Source: Kitasatospora herbaricolor (GTDB taxonomy: Bacteria > Actinomycetota > Actinomycetes > Streptomycetales > Streptomycetaceae). From it: a stretch of DNA of 64,000 nucleotides. Below, piece by piece: positions 42,998 through 51,516 of this stretch (its first letter is position 1; each line of letters starts with the position of its first letter). The stretch is from contig NZ_JAUSVA010000002.1 in assembly GCF_030813695.1 (NCBI RefSeq), positions 620,001 through 684,000 on the forward strand, read 5' to 3'. The notes beneath the pieces were generated by a model. The model had not been told where the DNA came from. It saw only the letters and a program-made list of their open reading frames with translations, and did no database searches. A program made the translations under genes and the position numbers.

Positions 42998-43711
42998 TCA
43001 GACGAAGCTGTAGGCGGGCAGGGGGCCGTGGAGTCGGAAGTCGAACTCCGTACCCAGTTCGCTGATGAGGCCCTTCTCGGCGGTGAGGAACAGTTCCCGG
43101 TGGGCCTCGTCCACCAGGAAGGAGGCGTTCAGGAAGTCGTCCCCGGTCGGCTCGGAGATGCGATCCTGGCGGGCGTGGGGGCGCAGCGCCTCGATGATGC
43201 CGGAGGCCAGGGCGTGGTGGCGGGCCAGGACTTCCTGGGCGACGAGTTCGCCGAGTGCCAGCGGCAGGTCCGGGCTGCTGTTACCGGCCTTGATGTCGTC
43301 GTTGAGCCGGCGTGCCTCGGCCGAGTCCTGCAGGATCTCCCGCAGCAGGACGTCCTCGGCGATGGCGGCCTTGAGGTGGTACTCGGCGCAGTCTTCCAGG
43401 TCGGCCAGGCGCTGGAGGTACTCGTCGCGGCGCTCTTCGAGGGCGGCGCGCACGGCGTCGTCGTCGGGCGCGGTGAGGCCGAAGCGCAGGGGCAGGACGG
43501 TGCCGTCGGCCATGAGACGTTCCTGGACGGCCTGGTGGGCGATGAGGTCGCGGCGTTTGGGCCGTAGCTCCGGCGGGGCGTCGCTGACTGTGGCGCACAG
43601 CGGTCCGGCGCCCACGGTGCGCAGCGCGGTGGGCGCCGGACCCACGCCGGTGAGGCCGTCGAGGTCGCGGGGGTGGGCGGCGGCGGTGATGGAGTAGACG
43701 TAGACGCTCAT
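42998..43711 (-). CDS. gvpF: Gas vesicle protein GvpF (GvpF/L family)
   Basis: A 237-residue GvpF/L protein starting MSVYVYSITAAAH, with VLPLRFGLTAPDDDAVRAAL and the C-terminal FDFRLHGPLPAYSFV. In other systems GvpF binds GvpA and helps load it. The ATG at 43711 follows the gvpA stop by one base. Confidence 0.92.
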   Translation of the reverse strand: MSVYVYSITAAAHPRDLDGLTGVGPAPTALRTVGAGPLCATVSDAPPELRPKRRDLIAHQAVQERLMADGTVLPLRFGLTAPDDDAVRAALEERRDEYLQRLADLEDCAEYHLKAAIAEDVLLREILQDSAEARRLNDDIKAGNSSPDLPLALGELVAQEVLARHHALASGIIEALRPHARQDRISEPTGDDFLNASFLVDEAHRELFLTAEKGLISELGTEFDFRLHGPLPAYSFV

Positions 43712-43712
43712 G

Positions 43713-44162
43713 TCACTCCTCCCGTCGCCTGGTGGGCCGGCGGGTGGCGGGCCGTGCGCGCTTCGGCGCGGGCTCCTTCTCCTCGTCCTGGTCCTCGTCC
43801 TTGTCGCGTCCCAGGTGGAGGGTGTCGGTGACGGCTTCCACGGCGCCGGTGAGCGCGCCCTTGCTCTTGCCCTTGGCGCCACCTTCGGTCACCTCTCCGA
43901 CGATGTCGGTGAGTTGGGTCGGAGCCTTGCGTCCGGCTTCGAGGTCGAGGCGGTTGCAGGCCTCGGCGAACCGCAGGTAGGTGTCGACGCTGGCGACCAC
44001 GATACGGATATCGATCTTGAGGATCTCGATGCCGACCAGGGACACCCGGATGAAGACGTCGATGACCAGGCCGCGGTCGAGGATCAGTTCGAGGATGTCG
44101 TAGAGACTTCCGGTGCTCCCGCCGCGGGACACCGCGGCTGAGCCCTGTGGCACCACGGTCAC
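43713..44162 (-). CDS. gvpA: Gas vesicle structural protein GvpA with extended tail
   Basis: A 149-residue GvpA. The core SLYDILELILDRGLVIDVF and SLVGIEILKIDIRIVVASVD to FAEACNRLDLE is the canonical wall-forming fold. The C-terminal 75 residues are an added charged tail (Lys/Asp/Glu then Lys/Arg), longer than cyanobacterial or haloarchaeal GvpA (about 70-76 residues). I set the start at GTG 44162 because AAGGGAGG is 4 nt upstream and TVVPQ is the usual N-terminus. An earlier frame start at 44222 has no such support. Confidence 0.93.
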   Translation of the reverse strand: MTVVPQGSAAVSRGGSTGSLYDILELILDRGLVIDVFIRVSLVGIEILKIDIRIVVASVDTYLRFAEACNRLDLEAGRKAPTQLTDIVGEVTEGGAKGKSKGALTGAVEAVTDTLHLGRDKDEDQDEEKEPAPKRARPATRRPTRRREE

Positions 44163-44234
44163 GGTGCCTCCCTTCGCCGGCCCGCTGCCGTGGCGGGAGC
44201 GCGAAGGCGTTCTCGTCGTCACGGTGCGGGGTTG

Positions 44235-44624
44235 TCAGGTGCGGCGGTCGATCTGTCCGCGGGTGTAGCGGCGGATCCGCTCGTAGGACAGCAGTTCGCC
44301 CGCCTCGTCGAGGGTCACCCGGTAGGTGCCCAGCACGCTGGTCGTCTCGGGGATTCGTTCCAGCTCGACCACCTCCACGTCGGCCTGCCAGCCGTCTTCG
44401 GTGGGCTTCAGCGCCGATACCGACTCCGGGGCCCGGCCGAGGAGTTCCGCCAGTTGTTCGGCGGCGTTGCGCATGGCTCGTGACGCGGAGAGGCGGCGTC
44501 GGGGGCGGGCTCGCGTCTCGCCCTCCGGACGACTGGCGGCGGTCCGCCGGGGCGCCGGGTGCGCACCGCCTGCGGACCCGGCGGACCTGCGAGGCCTCGC
44601 GCCGTCCTCCGTGCCTGCGGCCAT
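44235..44624 (-). CDS. gvpO: Gas vesicle protein GvpO
   Basis: A 129-residue protein. The C-terminal half (AEQLAELLGR, DGWQADVEVVELERIPET, LGTYRVTLDEAGELLSYERI and RRYTRGQID) is the GvpO domain; the N-terminal half is Arg/Pro-rich and disordered. GvpO is needed for gas-vesicle formation. The ATG at 44624 has AAGGA just upstream. First gene of the eight-gene operon. Confidence 0.92.
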   Translation of the reverse strand: MAAGTEDGARPRRSAGSAGGAHPAPRRTAASRPEGETRARPRRRLSASRAMRNAAEQLAELLGRAPESVSALKPTEDGWQADVEVVELERIPETTSVLGTYRVTLDEAGELLSYERIRRYTRGQIDRRT

Positions 44625-45134
44625 GTTCCTTCTCCGATCCGGAGACCACGCACTGCGCCGCGCCGGATGCGCCCACACAAGATATGTCCTCATACTAACG
44701 GGCTCGTCGCTCCTGAACACGGGCAATTCGTCGGGCCGACACGGGACCTGGCCCGGTCGGCGTGAGCTGCGGACCGCTCGGCGTCGAACTTCGCCGCGCC
44801 GGCCGAGCTCAGGATGCGGGTACTCCACGTGCACTTCGCCGGTGTACTGACCACACTGGATGTGTGGGAGCCGTAGCCGGCGCAGGCCATGGAGCCCGGG
44901 GGGTAGGGCGCGACGGCTCAGGGGCTCGGCATGGCCTGTGCCGGGCGGTTCGGCTCTCGGGTACGGCCGTGGGCGGCCGCATCCGACGCACCGCTGTGTG
45001 CGAGGGCCGCTTCACCTCTGTGCGCCCGGCGCGCGGACGGCGGGGCGGGCCCTTGCCCCGCGACGGCATCACGTGGGCCCCTTCGCTGGTGCCGATCCTC
45101 GGATAAGGGGCGAGTGCCGGAAAGAGATGACCCC
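44625..45134. promoter_or_regulatory. Divergent control region of the gvp operon
   Basis: 510 bp between gvpO and the rightward acidic protein gene. Part of it near 44665-44720 is relatively AT-rich. On the minus strand TAGTAT (44697-44692) could be a -10 box for gvpO with a transcription start about 60 nt upstream of its ATG; the -35 partner is unclear. No gene seen. Confidence 0.4.
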
Positions 45135-46022
45135 ATGAAGGACACCACCAAGGCCGCCCTGGCCGCCGCCGTCGCGGGCGGATACGTGCTCGGACGGGCG
45201 AAGAAGGGACGCCTCGCGTTCGCCGCAGCCACCTACCTGGCGGGCCGCCGGTTCGGGCTGGACCCCCGACAGCTCGCCACCGAGGGCCTGCGGAAGCTGA
45301 GCGAGGTCCCGCAGGTCGCCGAGCTGAACGAGCAGGTCCGCGGCGAGCTGATGGAAGCCGGTAAGAAGGCGGTCGCCGCAGCGGCCAACCGCCGCATCGG
45401 CGAGTTGGCGGACACCCTGCGCGAGCGCACGCTGAACGTCGGCAAACCGAAGCCGTCCGAGGAGCAGGCGGACGAGGAGCAGTACGAGGACGAGTACGAG
45501 CCGGAGGAGGGCGAGGAGGAAGCGGAGGACGTCGAAGCCGAGGACGAAACCGGCGAGGAGCCGGAGGAGGACGACTTCGAGGCGGAGGCCGAAGAGCCGG
45601 AAGAGCCGGAAGAGGAGGAAGAGGAGGAAGAAGAGGAGGAAGAGCCCGAGGCCGAGGCCGAGGCCGAGGAACCGAAGCGGCCGGCACGCCGGCGCCGCCC
45701 CACCACCCCCGCCTCGGAGGAGCACCCGCGACCCTCCCGCGATTCGACCAGGAAGTCCGCGCCCAAGACCCCCGCTCGCAAGCCCGCCAAGAAGGCCGCA
45801 CCTCCGGCCAAGAAGACGGCGCCGGCAGCGAAGAAGGCGCCGGCCAAAACCGCTCCGCCGGCCAAGCGGTCCACGGGTCGCTCGGCCGCCTCCAAGACCA
45901 CCGCCGCGAAGCCCGCGGGCAAGAAGACTGCGGCTCCGGCCAAGAAGACCGCTGCGGGCAGGAAGACGGCCGCGAGCAAGAACACCGCCACCAAGCCGTC
46001 CGCACGCACCCGTCGGAGGTGA
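45135..46022 (+). CDS. Membrane-tethered acidic/basic low-complexity protein
   Basis: A 295-residue protein in three parts. Residues 1-40 hold a hydrophobic AALAAAVAGGYVLG segment and a second weak one, and 40-100 a helical region with VPQVAELNEQVRG. Residues about 105-185 are nearly all Glu/Asp. Residues 190-295 are Lys/Ala/Pro repeats of the PAKKTA type, as in histone H1-like or HU C-terminal tails. Such a bipolar protein beside gvp may organise nucleoid, RNA or vesicle surfaces. It has an AAAGAGATGA leader instead of a strong SD and is followed 3 bp later by the SRPBCC gene. Confidence 0.8.
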   Translation: MKDTTKAALAAAVAGGYVLGRAKKGRLAFAAATYLAGRRFGLDPRQLATEGLRKLSEVPQVAELNEQVRGELMEAGKKAVAAAANRRIGELADTLRERTLNVGKPKPSEEQADEEQYEDEYEPEEGEEEAEDVEAEDETGEEPEEDDFEAEAEEPEEPEEEEEEEEEEEEPEAEAEAEEPKRPARRRRPTTPASEEHPRPSRDSTRKSAPKTPARKPAKKAAPPAKKTAPAAKKAPAKTAPPAKRSTGRSAASKTTAAKPAGKKTAAPAKKTAAGRKTAASKNTATKPSARTRRR

Positions 46023-46025
46023 GCC

Positions 46026-47090
46026 ATGGCCGCCACGGACGAGAAAGCCGCAGACAAGTCGGGCGTCGACCGACTGCGCGAGGAAGCCGTCAAGTATCTC
46101 GGCGCCCAGATGGAGCACCTGGTCGAGAAGGCCGGCGACAAGGTTTCGGACCTCACCGGCCAGCTCGGCAACGTCGCCGAGAACGGCGGCGTACTGCCCA
46201 AAGTGGGCGCCCGCGTGCTGCAGGGCGACTCACCGGCCAAGGCCTTCCTCGGCGAGAAGGCGAAGAGCATCAAGGACAACGTCGTCGACAAGGTCAAGGG
46301 GGCCTTCGGCGGCGGCGGGAAGCCCGGCCGCAAGGCCGGGAAGAAGGTCATGAACATCGTCGAGACCCTCGACGTCGGCGTGCCCGTGCGGACCGCCTAC
46401 GACCACTGGACCCAGTACGAGGATTTCGGCGACTTCGCCAAGGGCGTGCAGAGCGTCTCCCAGGGCGACGAGGTGACCACGGACTGGAAGGTCAAGGTCG
46501 GGCCGTCGAAGCGCAGCTTCAAGGCCACCGTCCAGGAACAGGTGCCGGACGAACGCATCGTGTGGACCTCGCAGGGGGCGAAGGGCTCCACCCGCGGCGC
46601 GGTGAGCTTCCACGAACTCACTCCGAACCTGACCCGCATCGTCCTCGTGGTCGAGTACTACCCCGCCGGTTTCTTCGAGAAGACCGGCAACATCTGGCGT
46701 GCCCAGGGCCGGCGCGTGCGCCTGGACTTCAAGAATTTCCAGCGGCATGTCTCGCTCACCAACGACGAGGCGGAGGGCTGGCGCGGAGAGATCCGCGACG
46801 GAGAGGTCGTCCGCACCCACGACGAGGCGATGGAGGAGGAAGAGGCCGCCCAGCAGGAGCAGCCCGAGGAGGAAGAGGAGGAGTACGAGGAGGGCCCGTA
46901 CGAGGACGAAGAGGCCCCCGAGGACGAGTACGACGAGGAGAGCGAAGAGGAGCCCGAGGAAGAACCCGAGGAGGAGTACGAGGAGGGCGACGCCGAGGGC
47001 GACGAGGGCGAATACGACACCGAGGACGAAGCTCCCGACAGTGAGGAATTCGAGGAGGAGGAGGAGGACTACGACGAGGACGACCGGTAG
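46026..47090 (+). CDS. SRPBCC-domain protein with acidic C-terminal tail
   Basis: A 354-residue protein. The first 110 residues are an amphipathic, Lys/Glu-rich helical region (QMEHLVEKAGDKVSDL). Residues about 115-245 form a START/SRPBCC (polyketide-cyclase-like) domain with VDVGVPVRTAYDHW-type start and IVWTSQGAKGSTRG. The last 80 residues are almost only Glu/Asp/Tyr. The domain can bind a hydrophobic ligand. Close coupling to the previous acidic/basic protein and to the gvp locus suggests a shared complex; the ligand is unknown. Confidence 0.85.
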   Translation: MAATDEKAADKSGVDRLREEAVKYLGAQMEHLVEKAGDKVSDLTGQLGNVAENGGVLPKVGARVLQGDSPAKAFLGEKAKSIKDNVVDKVKGAFGGGGKPGRKAGKKVMNIVETLDVGVPVRTAYDHWTQYEDFGDFAKGVQSVSQGDEVTTDWKVKVGPSKRSFKATVQEQVPDERIVWTSQGAKGSTRGAVSFHELTPNLTRIVLVVEYYPAGFFEKTGNIWRAQGRRVRLDFKNFQRHVSLTNDEAEGWRGEIRDGEVVRTHDEAMEEEEAAQQEQPEEEEEEYEEGPYEDEEAPEDEYDEESEEEPEEEPEEEYEEGDAEGDEGEYDTEDEAPDSEEFEEEEEDYDEDDR

Positions 47091-47280
47091 AGCCACACCT
47101 GACCCGTGCTTCGGCCGGAAGAGGTGAGCCGCCTGCCGGCACCGGCACCCGCGAGCCGGTACCCCGTCCTGGTCGAGGTGGCAACGCCGTGCCCTCGGGG
47201 CAATGACTCAAGATCTGTCTATAACGACGTAAATCGGGCAGGAGCGGCAGGGGGCGGCAGGCTTCGTCAAGGAGGAACGC

Positions 47281-47454
47281 ATGAGCGCGGGAAAGAAGAT
47301 CAAGCACACCGCTGAAACGGCCAAGGGAAAGGCCAAGCAGGCGACGGGCAAGGCGGTGGGCAACGAAAGCCTCGCCGCGAAGGGCAAGGCCGAGCAGGTC
47401 AAGGGCGACTTGTCCCAGGCCGGCCAGAAGGTCAAGGACGCGCTGAAGCCCTAG
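47281..47454 (+). CDS. csbD: CsbD-family stress protein
   Basis: A 57-residue hydrophilic protein: KIKHTAETAKGKAKQATGKA then AAKGKAEQVKGDLSQAGQKV. This Lys/Ala/Gly-rich repeat is diagnostic of CsbD/YjbJ proteins, general-stress proteins controlled by SigB in Bacillus. AAGGAGGA stands 7 nt upstream of the ATG, a strong site. It lies 190 bp after the SRPBCC gene. Function at molecular level unknown. Confidence 0.92.
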   Translation: MSAGKKIKHTAETAKGKAKQATGKAVGNESLAAKGKAEQVKGDLSQAGQKVKDALKP

Positions 47455-47603
47455 CACGCCGCCGGCGGCCGCTTCGGCGGCGAGGGTGCCTTCGCCAAGG
47501 CTCATGGCAGTCCTTCCGCCGAGGCCGCCTCGTCGAAGCACCAGCCGAGTCGGGGCCGGTCCGCCCCGAAGACCGCATCACAGGTCCAGCGGAGGAGGCG
47601 CCC

Positions 47604-48104
47604 ATGTCCACCGATGCCATCGTCCTTCTCAAGGAGGACCACAAAGAGGTACGTCGGCTCTTCAGGGCCTTCGAGACCGCGGACGACGACGCGAAGGCGG
47701 TCAAGGCCGATCTCGTCGGCAGAATCGTCGAGGCCCTGACCGTCCACACCTACATCGAGAACGAGGTCATGTACCCGACGGTGCGAGAACTCGTCCCCGA
47801 CCTTGAGAACGACATCCTGGAATCTTACGAGGAACACCACGTCGCCGATGTGCTGTGCGCCGAGCTCGATGCCATGGATCCCGACGACGAACGCTTCGAT
47901 GCGAAGACCGCGGTCCTCATCGACTCCGTCGGCCGCCACATCGAGGAGGAAGAGGGCGACTGGTTCCCCAAGGTCCGGTCCGCCCTCGGACGCAAGGAAC
48001 TTCAGGAGATCGGCGCTCGCATGCTCGAAGTGCGCGCCACGGCGCCCAGGCGACCGCAGCATCGCAGCTCGCTCAAGAAGGCGGCCGACGCACTCCTCGG
48101 TTGA
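47604..48104 (+). CDS. Hemerythrin HHE-domain protein
   Basis: A 166-residue protein with an HHE cation-binding four-helix bundle. Likely metal ligands are His13 (KEDHKEV), His48 and Glu52 (HTYIENEVMYP), His78/79 (EEHHVADVL) and His112 with nearby Glu (RHIEEEEGDWFP). Such proteins bind a diiron centre and sense or store O2, NO or iron. GGAGGAGG precedes the ATG. Stress-response neighbours (CsbD, GlsB-like) fit that role. Confidence 0.92.
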   Translation: MSTDAIVLLKEDHKEVRRLFRAFETADDDAKAVKADLVGRIVEALTVHTYIENEVMYPTVRELVPDLENDILESYEEHHVADVLCAELDAMDPDDERFDAKTAVLIDSVGRHIEEEEGDWFPKVRSALGRKELQEIGARMLEVRATAPRRPQHRSSLKKAADALLG

Positions 48105-48302
48105 GAACCGTGGGCGCGGGCGCAGGAAATGGGAAATCAGACACTCCGGTCCGGACGCTTCGGTGCACCCGCCCGGCGGTGGTGCCCGGGATGCGAACGT
48201 GTTGACGCCACGGAGACCGACCGCCCGAAGAAGCGGGTTTGGGACCGATCCGAACGAGTAGACGGGGAGCACACAACGGCACTACCTGAAGGGCGGCACC
48301 TC

Positions 48303-48566
48303 ATGGGCGTCATCGCGTGGATTCTGATCGGCCTGCTGGCAGGTGCCATCGCCAAGGCCCTGATGCCCGGCCGCGACCCGGGCGGCCTCATCGTCACCAT
48401 ACTGATCGGCATCGCCGGCGGCCTCCTCGGCGGCTGGCTCGGCAAGGTCATCTTCGGCGTCGACTCCATCGACGGCTTCTTCGACCTCTCCACCTGGATC
48501 GCCGCGATCATCGGCTCCCTGCTGGTCCTGGTCGTCTACCGCGCCGTCGCCGGCCGACGCGCCTGA
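48303..48566 (+). CDS. GlsB/YeaQ/YmgE-family membrane protein
   Basis: An 87-residue membrane protein with three hydrophobic segments: GVIAWILIGLLAGAIAKAL, GGLIVTILIGIAGGLLGG and TWIAAIIGSLLVLVVY. This is the transglycosylase-associated (Tag) family often induced by general stress. The ATG at 48303 has GAAGGGCGG upstream. A perfect hairpin follows. Confidence 0.9.
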   Translation: MGVIAWILIGLLAGAIAKALMPGRDPGGLIVTILIGIAGGLLGGWLGKVIFGVDSIDGFFDLSTWIAAIIGSLLVLVVYRAVAGRRA

Positions 48567-48627
48567 CCCCACCCGGCACGCACCGGCGCACCACCCACGC
48601 GCACGCCGGACCGCACGGAACGTCGAC

Positions 48628-48658
48628 GGCCCACCCGGAGAAGGTATCCGGGTGGGCC
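48628..48658 (+). terminator. Stem-loop terminator after the GlsB-like gene
   Basis: A perfect 12-bp stem, GGCCCACCCGGA paired with its complement, around a 7-nt loop, 61 bp after the stop. Confidence 0.75.
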
Positions 48659-48710
48659 ATCGCGCTTGACCAGCGCACCCGGCGTCCTGGCGCAGCAAGG
48701 GCGGCCCTCA

Positions 48711-48754
48711 GCTGTGTGGCCGTCACCGGTCCGCTGTGTGGCCGTCACCGGTCC
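48711..48754. repeat. 22-bp perfect tandem duplication
   Basis: Two exact adjacent 22-bp copies (48711-48732 and 48733-48754) beginning GCTGTGTGGCC in the 305-bp gap between the GlsB-like and kinase genes. Otherwise the gap shows only the terminator. Confidence 0.85.
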
Positions 48755-48871
48755 GCCAGCCCGTCGGTCGCCATCCGCCACGAACACCTCGGGCCCGAAC
48801 GTGGCCCCGAGGCCGCGGAATCCACCCCTGGCCCGGCCGCGCGACGCGCGGCGGGAGCGGCCTTCGGGTTC

Positions 48872-50122
48872 TCACTTCGGCCCCTTCCCGTGACCGCCCT
48901 TGTTCTTCCGGGCCTTCCCCTCCTGCTTGGCGTCGTCGGCCTGCTCGGCGGCGGCCGCGCGCCCGGACGACGGCGAAAGGTGTCCGGTGGGACCCGAGGC
49001 GGCGGCGGGTGCTGCCGGGTCCCCCACCGCTGCCTGCGGCTGGTCCGGCCGCTCGCTCGGTGTCGCGTCCGACGGTGCCTGGACCACACCGATCGGCGGT
49101 GCGGCCGGCGGCACCGTGGCAGGGTTCGGAGCCGCCGGCGAACCGCCGCCGAGGGCAATGCCGCCCCCGACGCCCGCGAGCAGCAGAGCACATGCTGCCG
49201 CCCGGATCGCGGCCCTCGCGCGGGGCACCCGGCCGACGCCGGCGCAGCCCCTCCCGGCCGGCTGCCGGTCGGCCCCGGCCGCCCGCGCATCCGGCCGAGC
49301 GGTTCCCAGCAACCGGGCACAGCTTTCCGCGGACGGGCGGTGGGCCGGGTTCATGCTGGTCATTCGGAGCAGGAGGGCCGCCAGGTCGTCAGGCAGGTGG
49401 GGCGGTATGACGGGCGGGCGGTGCAGTCGGGCGGCGGCGGCCTCGATGGGGGCTCCGGTGTACTCGCGGTTGCCGGTCAGGCATTCGATGAGCAGCAGGC
49501 CCAGGGCGTACACGTCGGCGGAGGCCAGCGCGCCGCGGCCGCGGATCTGTTCGGGCGCGAGGTAGGCCGGTGTGCCGACGATCAGGCCGGTGCGGGTGAG
49601 CGCCTCGTCCCCGGGTCGGGCCTGCGGGCCGAGCAGCCGGGCGGCACCGAAGTCGGCCAGCCGCACGCGCCCGGTGGTGTCGACGAGCACGTTGGAGGGT
49701 TTGACGTCCCGGTGGACGACACCGTGGGTGTGGACGAAGGCAAGGGTCGTCGCCAGCTCCTGCCCCAGGCGGCGAACGTCGGCGACCGGCAGTGTCGTGG
49801 ACCGCAGCAAGGCCGCGAGCGTGGTGCCCTCCACCAGCTCCAGGGCCAGGTAGGGGTGCTCGGCGACGATTCCGTAGTCGTACACCTCGATCAGGCCCGG
49901 GTGGCGCAGCCGTGCCAGGACCCGCGCTTCCGTGCAGAAGCGCCGGGCGTTGTCGTCGTCGCCCGCACCGGGTCGGAAGACCTTCAGCGCCACCGGTCGA
50001 TCGAGGCGTTCGTCCACGGCGCGCAGGACGTCGGCGGCGCCCCCACGTCCCAGGACGGAGCTCACCCGGTACCGGTTCGCGAACAGGAGTGTCCTGGGGC
50101 TGATCCCCGCCGTCATGGTCAT
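48872..50122 (-). CDS. Membrane Ser/Thr protein kinase
   Basis: A 416-residue Hanks-type kinase. Glycine loop LGRGGAADVL, Lys in VALKVF, catalytic loop VVHRDVKPSNVL, DFG in LADFGAARL and GTPAYLAPEQ are all present, so it should be active. A membrane span lies near 305-325 (AACALLLAGVGGGIAL), followed by a Pro/Ala-rich extracytoplasmic tail of about 90 residues ending in a basic Lys/Gly-rich stretch. No PASTA domain. It is convergent with the GlsB-like gene. Confidence 0.93.
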   Translation of the reverse strand: MTMTAGISPRTLLFANRYRVSSVLGRGGAADVLRAVDERLDRPVALKVFRPGAGDDDNARRFCTEARVLARLRHPGLIEVYDYGIVAEHPYLALELVEGTTLAALLRSTTLPVADVRRLGQELATTLAFVHTHGVVHRDVKPSNVLVDTTGRVRLADFGAARLLGPQARPGDEALTRTGLIVGTPAYLAPEQIRGRGALASADVYALGLLLIECLTGNREYTGAPIEAAAARLHRPPVIPPHLPDDLAALLLRMTSMNPAHRPSAESCARLLGTARPDARAAGADRQPAGRGCAGVGRVPRARAAIRAAACALLLAGVGGGIALGGGSPAAPNPATVPPAAPPIGVVQAPSDATPSERPDQPQAAVGDPAAPAAASGPTGHLSPSSGRAAAAEQADDAKQEGKARKNKGGHGKGPK

Positions 50123-50523
50123 GCCTGTCTCCGATGCTGGACGTCACCCCGGGCACCCGCGCGGGCGGGCTCGTTCTGGCCGCCTACCCGGGGATGCCGG
50201 AGGGACACGGTCCGTACGGCCGGTGGACCGGCAGTCGTGCGGGCCTCCGGCGGCGCCCCGCCGGCGCATGTGCCCCGTGCTGGACAGGGCACCGCGGTGC
50301 GGCACAGCTCGTGGCCGCCGGCAGGCCCACCGCATCGCGCCGATGCCGGTGCCAGGGAGGGATCGGTGCGCTGGACCAGCTTGAATCCGGCCGCGGTGGC
50401 GGTCCCCGGACGGCGACCGGGCTCCGGTCCCCCGCTCGGCGTGGCTCCTACCGGTCCCCGCGGTGCCCACCCGAACGGCTGCTTCCGGACCAGGCGTGCG
50501 CCTGCGTCCTCGGAGGGGCAGGA
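50123..50523. other. Divergent intergenic region, no gene seen
   Basis: 401 bp between the kinase and the methyltransferase operon. Frames stay open on both strands, but without starts, RBS or homology. Promoters are expected but not identified. Confidence 0.4.
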
Positions 50524-51213
50524 ATGTGTCAGCGGTGCAAAGAGGGGCAAACGTGCACTATGTGGCTGTTGAAACCTCCTGGTGTCTACCGAGCGCAGGA
50601 TGACACCGACCTGCTGATATCGAGCCTGGCCCGCGAACACCTCCGGGAAGGGGACGAGGTTCTGGACATCGGCACCGGCACCGGGGCGGTGGCCCTCGCC
50701 GCCGCCGGCACCGGGGCCCGCGTCACCGCGATCGACGTCTCGCGCCGCGCCCTGGCCACGGCCTGGGTCAACGGCGCACTGAACGGACGGCGCATCCACG
50801 TACGGCACGGGGACCTGCTGGAGCCCGTGCGCGGGCGGCTCTTCGATCTGATCGCCTCCAATCCCCCGTACGTGCCGGCGGCGGGCGACGCCCTGCCGAC
50901 CCACGGCGCGGCGCGTGCCTGGGACGCCGGGCCCGACGGACGCGCACTGATCGACCGGATCTGCCGCGATGCCCCACGAGTGCTGGCTCCGGGCGGTGTC
51001 CTGCTCCTGGTGCACTCCTCGCTGTCCGGGGTCGAGGCGAGCTGCCGGGCGCTCTCCCGGGCCGGTCTGCGGACCGAGGTGGCCGCCCGGCAGCGGATCC
51101 CTTTCGGCCCGGTCATGTCGGCGCGCGCCGAGTGGTTCGAGGAGCAGGGACTGATCGCCACCGGGGTGCGACACGAGGAACTGGCGGTGATCCGCGGTGT
51201 CCGGGCGGCCTGA
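50524..51213 (+). CDS. HemK2/MTQ2-like methyltransferase
   Basis: A 229-residue class I methyltransferase with motif I VLDIGTGTGAVALAAAG and the glutamine/adenine-methylase motif NPPYVP, as in HemK-type N5-glutamine methyltransferases. Two starts compete: ATG 50524, with GGAGG 7 nt upstream and an extra Cys-rich MCQRCKEGQTC leader, or ATG 50560, which gives the common family start MWLLKPPGVYRAQDDT. I list the first because of its RBS. It heads an operon with CDGSH and diiron-oxidase genes. Confidence 0.85.
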   Translation: MCQRCKEGQTCTMWLLKPPGVYRAQDDTDLLISSLAREHLREGDEVLDIGTGTGAVALAAAGTGARVTAIDVSRRALATAWVNGALNGRRIHVRHGDLLEPVRGRLFDLIASNPPYVPAAGDALPTHGAARAWDAGPDGRALIDRICRDAPRVLAPGGVLLLVHSSLSGVEASCRALSRAGLRTEVAARQRIPFGPVMSARAEWFEEQGLIATGVRHEELAVIRGVRAA

Positions 51214-51238
51214 CGCGCAGCGTCCGAGACGTCTGACG

Positions 51239-51475
51239 ATGCCCGCGGAGAGCGGACCCCTGCTGGTGGAGGGGCCCGTCGAGATCGTCCTGCCGGACGG
51301 CACCGTGCGGTCGGAAGAGCGCCCGACCGTCGCCCTGTGCGTGTGCAGACGCAGCAAGCACTACCCCTTCTGCGACACCAGCCACCGCCGCCGCTCGGTG
51401 CCACCGACGGAGCGGGCGCAGCAGGAGGGCGCGGAAAAGCCCGCCCCCGTTCGTCGAAGTCCGTCCGACGAGTAG
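51239..51475 (+). CDS. CDGSH-type iron-sulfur protein
   Basis: A 78-residue protein with the [2Fe-2S] motif CVCRRSKHYPFCDTSH (three Cys and one His ligand; Gly of CDGSH replaced by Thr). The N-terminal part reads LLVEGPVEIVLPDG. Such proteins transfer electrons or clusters. The ATG at 51239 lies 25 bp after the methyltransferase stop; a GTG at 51197 would overlap it. It likely reduces or supports the next gene product. Confidence 0.88.
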   Translation: MPAESGPLLVEGPVEIVLPDGTVRSEERPTVALCVCRRSKHYPFCDTSHRRRSVPPTERAQQEGAEKPAPVRRSPSDE

Positions 51476-51516
51476 TCGCGTCTCCCAGCCCTCACTTCTT
51501 CCTGGAGGTCCATCCC

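Noticed and set aside
48317..50572. A 751-codon plus-strand frame across the membrane kinase gene
   Set aside because: Antisense of the kinase; no domain and Arg/Pro/Gly-rich composition.
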